Assembly: GCF_014898815.1 (NCBI RefSeq)
Contig: NW_026515541.1
Coordinates: 248,001-312,000, forward strand
Direction of reading: 5' to 3'
Source: Panonychus citri
Taxonomy: Eukaryota > Arthropoda > Arachnida > Trombidiformes > Tetranychidae
DNA: 64,000 nt
Shown: one piece after another, positions 56,407-64,000 of the stretch
Numbering within the stretch: position 1 is the stretch's first letter
Layout: each line of letters starts with the position of its first letter
The notes under the pieces: model-generated
What the model was told of the DNA's origin: nothing
The model's database searches: none
The model's input: only the letters and a program-made list of their open reading frames with translations
Program-made: the position numbers and the translations under genes

Positions 56407-58479
56407 ATGAGTGATTCAAAAGCTCTAGTTTTAGATTTCGTGGAAAAACAAAGAAAACTGATTAAAATTGAATACGAAGCCGAGAAGGAGAAAACAGAGT
56501 AAGTAAACAATTGAGAGAAATTGATTTTCTAATCTAATTTAACTTTCAGGTTCTTGTTTCGATTTGATTTCTTGTCATCACCTATGATTGAATTGTGACT
56601 CTTTCCTTTCCTTTTCCATGTAACAATAGTCTCCATATATTTGATTTGGCTCGCCAAGGAGTTTGTATTCTAAATTTGCGATGTCTATCAACTGAAGTTG
56701 GTTTACTTGGTCGATCGTTAATTACTTTTACTCACAATCGCTTTGATAGATCATTACCTTCTCATAAAATTACCTGTGGTGAAAACGTTAAAATCAGTAA
56801 AGGTTACAACAAAGAGTCTATTGCTAAGGGTGTTGTTTCTAAACGCAAATGAAATCACTGTGACCATAGATGGAGAGTCGCAACTCTGTTTGAATAACGA
56901 TTTTACTAATTACTGTTTACTTAAAGAATCGATCGATGTCACTTACAAAAGATTAGAAAAGGCTTTGGATATGCTTCAAGACTGTTCTGTTGACGGGCGA
57001 GCGTGGACTTTGATTGATTTACTAATTGGATGTCGATTACCAGGTAGCCTTAAAGAAATTGAACCGTTTGAATTTATCAACCTTCGATTGAACGATTCTC
57101 AAAAGGAAGCCGTGACCTTTGCGCTGCAGTCAAAGAATCTATGTATCATCCATGGTCCACCAGGAACGGGGAAAACTACCACTATTGTTGAGGTCATTCT
57201 TCAACTTGTGAAAAAAGGCCGTAAAGTGCTGGTCTGTGCTCCATCTAACATTGCCATTGATAATCTGGTCGGAAGATTAGCTTCATTTGATGCACGGAAT
57301 ATGATTCGATTAGGTGATCCTGCACGAGCTTCGAGTGAAATGCAATGGTTTACTTTGGACGCAGTGATAGATCGTTCTTATGAAATGACATTTGTCAACA
57401 AGATCCGAAATGAAATTGTCAAATTACGAAACTCTCGAGGTCGTTCTAAACAAGATCTGATCGATAATTTACTTGTTAATTTGAAAACACAGGAAAGGAA
57501 AATATTAAAGCAAGCATTAAGTAATTGTGATATCGTCTTATCAACTTTACTCAGCTCCTCAAGCGATGGTCCTCTTCAATATTTAGAAGATCATGAAAAC
57601 CACTTTGATGTCCTCATAATCCACGAGTGTTCTCAAGCCACCGAAGTGGCCTGTTGGATACCTTTAACTTTCGTTGATAAGTGTATTCTTTCTGGTGACC
57701 ATTATCAACTTCCTCCGACAGTTATTTCGCAAACTGCGGCTAAAGAAGGTCTCGAAGTAACTTTGATGGAGAGACTTCTTTCCCGTTTTGACCACGAAAA
57801 TGTGGTTCGCATGTTAACGGTACAATATCGAATGCACCAGAAAATAATGGAATGGTCTTCCAAAAGTTTCTACTCGAATAAATTAACTGCTCATCATTCG
57901 GTGAAAAATCAATCAATGTCCAAGATCAGTAATTTAACTGATTGTCCACCCTTATTGTTGATCGACACCGCAGGTTGTGATATGCCAGAACTTGACCATA
58001 CTTCGAAGGAATCCAAGGGAAATGAATACGAAGCCAGCATTGCAGCTCTTTATGTCAACTATTTAATAATTAGAGGTGTTGAACCAGAGTCCATTGGTAT
58101 AATTACTCCGTACAATTTGCAGATTGAATTGATCAAATTACGATTGAATCGTAAACATCCCGGTGTTGAGGTAGGTTTAGTCGACGGGTTTCAAGGTCGA
58201 GAAAAAGAGGTCATTATTTTATCACTTGTTCGGTCAAACAGAAATAAATCAACTGGATTTTTATGTGAATATCGATGGATTAATGTGGCCGTAACTCGAG
58301 CCAAGAAACACCTTGTTGTCATTTGCGATTCCGACACTGTCTCAGCAGAAACGCACATCTCATCATTAATTGATCATCTCAAAGCTAACGGTAAAGTAAA
58401 ATCAGGTAGTGAATATTCAAAGTATATGAGACCACGAAATTATCAAAATCCCATTAGAAAACGATCAAGGTTCAATTGA
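56407..58479 (+). pseudogene. helicase E: IGHMBP2 paralogue with 4-base deletion and damaged motifs
   Basis: Exons 56407-56498 and 56630-58479 follow the array's gene plan, but the second exon has lost about 4 bases near 56838, between KGVVS and LNANEITV, relative to copy C. Translation from the proper start ends at 56850-56852 after VSKRK. The remaining frame is open to 58479, with three substitutions at otherwise invariant sites: motif II reads IIHECSQ instead of IIDECSQ, motif V is preceded by EVGLVDG instead of EIRSVDG, and motif VI reads YRWINVAVTRA instead of YRRINVAVTRA. The change of the Mg-binding Asp and the motif VI Arg would abolish ATP hydrolysis. Tail YQNPIRKRSRFN as in C. A pseudogene, with long open frame because decay is recent. 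Confidence 0.88.
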
Positions 58480-59410
58480 ATAAATCAAATTCAGAGTATT
58501 TCCACCACACTGAGCATTTTGTATAATCTTACAATTTTTGTTAATTCAATCCTTTATTAAATTTACTTTTCTTAATAATGATTATTGATTGTTTCAACGT
58601 TAATTTGAGCAGAAATGAAAATAAATTCCTTTACTAATTGCTTGGTAATAATTACTCTATGCTTGATGTAATTGGATGATTAGTTTGTTGGGTGAAATGT
58701 TAGAAGAAATTAAATTACACCAACAATTTCTCATTAATAGTAATTGTATCTCCATGCAAACCAAAGGTGAAAACTTGTAAATAGAGAAACTTTTTTACTT
58801 CGCAATCATAACAACATCGCCTTCGATTTCTAGGTCAATTTCGCGACAATTGTCATCGTAAACTCGACAGTCGAGTCCAGTTTCTTCATTCGTTAACTTA
58901 ATTACTGATTTTCGGGGAAAACTACAAAAAAATAGCTCATCTTTAGACTCTAAAATATTATTATTATCCTAAGACAATTTAAATCTTTTCTTGTACAATC
59001 CCGAATCGGCAAATAATCAACAATAAACAATTAAAGTCTATAAGACAAATTAGAGTATTTTTACTCTTTGATCTAAGATATTCGACTCCTTAATTAATTG
59101 AGTTTATCAGCCAAAAATTTCGGGATATAAAGTGCGTTTATCTTTGAAGACAAATAAGTAAACAATTAGATTATTATTGCCGTACCACTTTAAAGATAAT
59201 TCAGTGATTATAAATCAATTAACTGTCCATCGAAATAGACAACCGATGTTCACTTTCTCACTTGTGTTCTAAGCTTCATTTTAATTAGTTGTTCATCCAA
59301 AAGTAGATGATCAGTTGATTGTTTTCCTCTAGCGAGTAAGTTTCTATTTCTAGTCCTCATCTTATTTCATCAACTGATTGTCTATCGGATTTAACTGATA
59401 ATTGGGTAAA
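58480..59410. other. spacer between helicases E and F
   Basis: Starts like the other 3' flanks (TAATAATTACT, GCAAACCAAAGGTGAAAACTTG) but the block that should carry the palindrome is diverged (CTCGACAGTCGAG near 58863, itself a small inverted repeat). Later parts (59000-59400) resemble the A and G upstream regions (CAACAATAAACAATTAAAG, GTCTATCGGAT). A junction between the two promoter types seems to lie here. Confidence 0.5.
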
Positions 59411-61473
59411 ATGAGTGATTCAATTACTCCTGTTGATCGAGATGAGTTTGTGGAAACTCAATTAAAACTGATTAAAATTGAACACGAAGCCGAAAAGGCG
59501 AAAACAAGGTAAGTAAACAATTGAAGAGAGAAATTGATTTTCCAATCTAATGTAACCTTTAGTTTCTTGATTCGATTTGATTGTTTGTAATTAATCCTTG
59601 ATAATTAATTCTTCATGAATTGTCCCAATTAATTGTGACTCTTTCCTTTCCTTTTTTGTTGTTCCATTTTCAGAAATAAGCAAAATTATCTCAATTTAGC
59701 TGATTTGGTTCGCCAAGGAATTTGTATTCGAGATCTGCAGTGTTTATCCTCTGAGGAGGGTTTGTATGGGCGACACTTGATTACTTTAGGTCTCATTGAT
59801 GAACAATTACCTTCTCACAAAATTACCTGTGGTGATAACGTTTCAATCTGCAGAATTTGCGAACCTGAGTTGCCCCTCGCTTCGGGTGTTGTTTATTTAC
59901 TCAACTCAGATGAGATCACAGTTGTCTTCGATATAAAGCCGAACCTTTATGGATATAGAGAATCTATTAGATATTGCTTAATTAAACAATCAGTGGATGT
60001 TACGCATAAAAGATTACAAAAGGCTTTAATTAACCTCCGTGATTATCCTGCTGTTGGGCGAGCATCGGCTCTCATTGATTTACTACTTGGTTGTCAATTA
60101 CCGGCTCGTCCTAATGAAATTGAACCGATTGAGTTTATCAACAGTCGATTGGACGATTCTCAAAAGGAGGCCGTGACCTTTGCGCTTCGATCGAAGGATT
60201 TATGTATCATCCATGGACCACCAGGAACGGGAAAAACTACCAGTATTGTTGAGGTCATTCTTCAGCATGTGAAACGAGGCCTTAAAGTGCTAGTCTGTGC
60301 TCCATCTAATGTGGCTGTTGATAATCTGGTCGAGAGATTAGCTTCATTTAAGACACAGAATATGGTTCGATTGGGTCATCCGGCCAGAGCTTCGAGTGAT
60401 ATTCATAAGTTCACATTGGACGCAGTCGTCGAAAAGGCAAGACAAAAAGATTTTGATGATTTTGGGAGCTCATTGAAACACGAAGAAACCATATTGCACA
60501 AAGTACTAAGTGATTGCGATATCATCTTGTCCACTTTGGCCAATTCCTCGAGCGATGGTCCTCTTCAACATTTAGATGATCCTGATAAATTCTTTGATGT
60601 CCTCATAATCGACGAGTGTTCTCAAGCCACCGAAGTGTCCTGTTGGATACCATTACTTCACATTGGAAAGTGTATTCTCTCTGGTGATCATTATCAACTT
60701 CCTCCGACAGTTATTTCGCAAATTGCGGCTAGAGATGGTCTCGAAGTAACTTTGATGGAGAGACTTCTTTCCCGATTCGATCACGAAAATTTGGTTCGTA
60801 TGTTAACGGTACAATATCGAATGCACCAGAAAATAATGGAATGGTCTTCCAAAAATTTCTATTCGAATGAGTTAACTGCTCATCATTCGGTGAAAAATCA
60901 ATCAATGTCCGAGATCAGTAGACTTAAGGATTGTCCACCATTATTGTTGATCGACACCGCGGGTTGTGATATGCATGAACTTGAGCATACTTCGAAGGAA
61001 TCTAAGGGAAATAAACACGAGGCCGAAATAGCGGCCACTTATGTCCGCTATTTAATTAATAATGGTGTTAAACCCGAGCACATTGGTATAACTACTCCGT
61101 ACAATTTGCAGATTGAATTGATTAGATCGCAGTTGAAGGGAAAACGCATGCATGATGTCGAAATACGGTCAGTGGACGCGTTTCAAGGTCGAGAAAAAGA
61201 GGTCATCATTTTTTCACTTGTTCGATCAAACGACTGCAGATCAACCGGATTTCTCAGTGAATACCGAAGGATTCCGAAACTGTCTCAGCAGAATTGCACA
61301 TCTCGTCATTAATTAATTATCTCAATAAAAACGGTGAAGTGAGATCAGCTCGTTCCTATCTTAATTCAGCCAAGATGCAAAAATCTTTCTCAAGTAATGA
61401 AGACATTGAGAAAACAATTTACGATCAATGGGGTAATTTCAAATTATCAGCTGATGAATTCCCAGCACTTTAA
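59411..61473 (+). pseudogene. helicase F: IGHMBP2 paralogue lacking motif VI
   Basis: Exons 59411-59508 and 59674-61312 (open frame) with the original frame resuming to a TAA at 61471-61473. Motifs I, II, III and IV are present, but about 22 residues are missing between Ia and II. Motif V reads VDAFQGREKE. Right after SEYRRI about 50 bases are deleted, between two GATT/TATC-like repeats, removing NVAVTRAKKHLVVICD and shifting frame, so translation ends after 20 foreign residues. Read in the original frame, the sequence beyond the break continues as EYL-like and then NEDIEKTIYDQWGNFKLS, clearly matching the start of the R3H linker of copy A (NENIEKTIRDKLLDFKSS). F thus descends from a long A-type gene, not from the short ones. 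Confidence 0.88.
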
Positions 61474-62875
61474 GTATTTTGTACCTTTCTAATTAATTGC
61501 ATGATTAAATTTACTCTTTCCCTATTTCTTGTTTAAAATCATTGTGGTGGTTAATCAATTGTCAACACAAGTTTAATGTTATTACTAAAATAAAATGATT
61601 AAGAATCTGATTAAAGTGACTAATTACAATCAATTACAGTTAAGGGTTAAATTGGTCTTATGATCATTTTCTGAGTGAGAGTTTATCGAAATATATTCAC
61701 GATTGACCTTGACTCGAAAGTGTCATCATCGGATAGTTCAAGATTAGTTCTGATTTGGTCATTCGATTGGTTCGATGTCACTTCTTCTGTGTTTTCGTAA
61801 TCACAAAACCAAAGGTAAAACTTTACATAGAGAAACTTTTTTCTTCACAATCATAATGACATCGACATCTTCAAGGTCACAAGGCTCGTAATGTCGCTAA
61901 CATTCAGTTCAAGCGTCTTGATTAAAATCGGATTCACGGGCGTAAATTACAACCAATTAGTTGATCCTGAGAGAGAGAGAGCAATTAATATTGATGGAGT
62001 TGTAGTTGTGACATTTAGACCCTGGGCTCTTGCAAATAATTAATTAAATAAGATTGATTAGATTCTGACCTAAGATCAGTTTACCGAAACTTAAAATTTT
62101 CAGATCTTAAATGTGTGCTAATCATTTTTTACGATCTGAACTGCGGTTTAGGAAAAATCGTTAAAAACGGAAAAATTGTCTTAATTGTTTTCTGATTTAA
62201 CTACAATTCATACAAAGTTGACCTTGGTATCTTACGATAGGTTAATGTCCATTCTATATGATCGTAATTTTACAGAATTTGAACATTTCATCTTTTTCGA
62301 ATCAACCCCAAAACTCGTATTCCAAAGTGCAATAAACGCCCTCTCATCCATTTTGCAACTTCTCTTTCTCTCATAAGTCTCTCTACTCTTTTCTTGTATA
62401 ATCCCAATGCGGTAATTAACCAACAACAAACAATTAAGGTTCTTAAGATCTTTTGATTCGTTAATTAATGTTGTTTATTAGCCAAATGTATCAGGATATA
62501 AAACGCCAGACAAACAAAGAAAACAAAACCGTTAACTTAATTTGCAACTGCTTCAATTGCCTCATCAATGATTAACCATATCAATTAACTTTCCTTAGAA
62601 ATTGAAAATCTACTTTCAATTTGATTTTTCACTTTTCTTTTTAATGAGTTTTTTTTTAATTTTCTTTGTAATCAGTTAAACGTTCAAATGATTTTTAATT
62701 AGATAATCAGTTGATCAGTTGATTAATTTAATTGCTTTCCTGTGATGTGAATTGTTCATCTCCATTTCTCATCTCATTTTATCAACTGTTTGTTTCTCGA
62801 GTGCAAAGGAAACAATTTAATGTTTCCAATGTTTTTAATTGGTCATCAGTTAATTACTTATTCTTATTGTGTAAA
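61474..62875. other. spacer between helicases F and G, with USP36 relic
   Basis: 1.4 kb. Contains ACCAAAGGTAAAACTTT and TAGAGAAACTTTTTTCTTC blocks shared with the E-F spacer, the USP36 exon relic (61888-61975), a GAGAGAGAGAG tract, a 63-codon plus frame at 62185-62376 without support, TTGTATAATCCC (near 62395), and from 62408 the A-type upstream region. Confidence 0.5.
61888..61975 (+). pseudogene. relic of USP36-like exon 5
   Basis: Matches the USP36-like exon 5 segment at about 42232-42320: AATGT-GC-A-CAT-CA, then TTCAAGCG, TTGATTA, AATCGGATT, ACGGG and GTAAA follow in the same order and spacing, with scattered substitutions, and the match may continue through TAG-T-ATCCTGA to a short GA expansion. 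A stop replaces the Tyr codon of FDYNR. Same orientation as the parent, 19.6 kb away. It implies that some array duplications once included the upstream neighbour gene. Confidence 0.6.
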
Positions 62876-64000
62876 ATGAGTCAATCAAATACTCTTATTG
62901 ATCGTGAAAATTTTGTCAAAACACAATTAAAACTAATTCACATTGAATATTCAAATGAACTTGAGAAAACACAGTAAGTAAAAACAATTGAGAGAAATTG
63001 ATTTTCCAATCAAATGTAATGTAACCTTTAGGCTCTTGTTTCAATTTGATTGCTTGTGATTAATTGTTGATGTTTTTCTTAAATTGTTCCATTAATTGTG
63101 ACTCTTTCCTTTCCTTTTCTGTTTGTTTATTGTCCAGAAATAAGCAAAAGGACCTGAAAATAGATGATTTGATTCGCCAAGGAGATTGTATTCAAAACTT
63201 GAGGTGTCTTTCCACTGAGATCGGTTTGTTTGATCGGCTGTTAATTACTTTGGGTCACAATCAAATCGACAAGCAATTACCTGCCCATAAAATCACCTGT
63301 GGTGATATGGTTTCAATCTATAAAGATGTTGAATTAAGGTCACTTGCTTCGGGTGTTGTATATGCACTTAATTCAAATGATATTACGGTTGTGTTTGAAA
63401 AAGACTCGTACCTCAACTTGGACGAGCAATTTACTAATTATTGCTTAATTAAGCTATGGAATAATGTTAATTTTAGAAGATTGAAAAAGGCTTTATATAA
63501 GCTTCGTGATTATCCTGTTGGCGGCCGAGCGTGGACTCTGATTGATTTACTAATTGGCTGTCGATTACCACGTCGTATACTGTATGAGATTGAACCGATT
63601 GATTTTATCAATCGTCGATTGGACGATTCTCAAAGGGAAGCTGTGACCTTTGCGCTTCGATCGAGAGATTTATGTATCATCCATGGACCACCAGGAACGG
63701 GAAAAACTACCAGTATAGTTGAGGTCATTCTTCAACATGTGAAAAGAGGGCATAGGGTGTTGGTCTGTGCTCCATCCAATGTGGCCGTTGATAATTTGAT
63801 CGAAAGATTAGCCTTATATAAGGCTCAGAATATGGTTCGATTGGGTCATCCGGCCAGAGCTTCGAAAAAAGTTCTCAAGTTCACCCTGGACGCTGCTATT
63901 GCTCGTAATGATAAGAATGATGCTGTCAAAAAGATCAGACAAGACGTTGCTATTTTACGAAGATCGCGAGATCGTGACAAACGGGCACAGATCACTGAGA
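62876..64000 (+). CDS. helicase G: IGHMBP2 paralogue, truncated by window end
   Basis: Exon 1 62876-62973 and exon 2 from 63138 to beyond the window. Encodes MSQSNTLIDRENFVKTQLKL, resembling A rather than B-E, then the stalk region and motifs I (GPPGTGKTTSIVEVI) and Ia (CAPSNVAVDNL). No stop or frame break up to 64000, which lies before motif II. A 550-base upstream region matches that of A. Some residues differ from all other copies (CRLPRRILYEIEPIDF, FINRRLDD). Whether it keeps R3H and AN1 cannot be seen. Confidence 0.9.

Noticed and set aside
56743..58479. A 578-aa helicase beginning MIDHYLL
   Set aside because: The first roughly 30 residues are an out-of-frame reading of the true stalk region; the gene is frameshifted copy E and is listed as a pseudogene.
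62185..62376. A 63-aa frame in the F-G spacer
   Set aside because: No homology or splice context; the spacer is decayed repeat DNA.
44668..64000. Retroposition as the origin of the helicase copies
   Set aside because: All copies keep the same phase-2 intron and upstream blocks, so they arose by DNA duplication.

Overview
This is a eukaryotic nuclear window, AT-rich and intron-containing, almost certainly from an arthropod. The support is an arthropod-type troponin I gene, BTB-ttk and ABCG (white-like) genes, short TTAGG telomere-type repeats and a compact layout with many introns under 100 bp. A chelicerate, probably an acariform mite, fits best, but that is an inference from style rather than a proof. 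The non-coding DNA is saturated with the word TTAATTGTT and its complement.

Layout. 0.6-2.1 kb: troponin I (+). 3.2-4.5 kb: a His/Pro/Ser-rich coiled-coil protein (+). 4.5-9.0 kb: gene-poor, with two TTAGG blocks, a cluster of TCAAGGTCA half-sites and a decayed copy of a BTB-gene exon. 9.0-12.2 kb: ABCG half-transporter (+) with one apparent 1-base frameshift. 13.2-13.8 kb: acidic secreted, GPI-anchor-like protein (+). 14.2-15.4 kb: BTB/zinc-finger protein (+). 16.1-18.2 kb: modular coiled-coil zinc-finger gene (-) with two apparent frameshifts. 19.4-20.2 kb: small secreted Cys-containing protein or prohormone candidate (+). 20.6-21.5 kb: CCDC97 (+), convergent with TIM21 (-, 21.7-22.5 kb). 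23.4-25.9 kb: HRS/HGS (-). 29.0-38.9 kb: plasma-membrane Ca2+ ATPase (PMCA, 15 exons, +), whose first intron holds an HRS pseudogene and whose other introns hold long (CT)n tracts. 40.6-43.3 kb: USP36-like deubiquitinase (+).

44.7-64.0 kb, the most unusual part: a head-to-tail array of seven IGHMBP2/SMUBP-2-type superfamily 1 helicase genes (here A-G), all on the + strand. Each has a short first exon, one phase-2 intron and one large second exon. Copy A is full length (helicase, R3H, AN1 zinc finger, 972 aa). Copies B, C and D keep every helicase motif but have lost R3H and AN1 and end in a short basic tail (643-646 aa). Copies E and F are broken: E has a 4-base deletion and changed motifs II and VI; F has a deletion that removes motif VI. 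Copy G is intact up to the window edge. The spacers carry homologous promoter blocks, and one holds a decayed piece of a USP36 exon. This looks like ongoing birth-and-death evolution with gene conversion of a helicase that is usually a single-copy gene.

Most single-copy genes here are housekeeping or muscle genes unrelated in function. There is no operon logic; neighbours are simply packed closely, sometimes divergently. Four single-base frameshifts at short homopolymers in otherwise good genes suggest residual assembly errors. No tRNA, rRNA, CRISPR or complete transposon was recognised.
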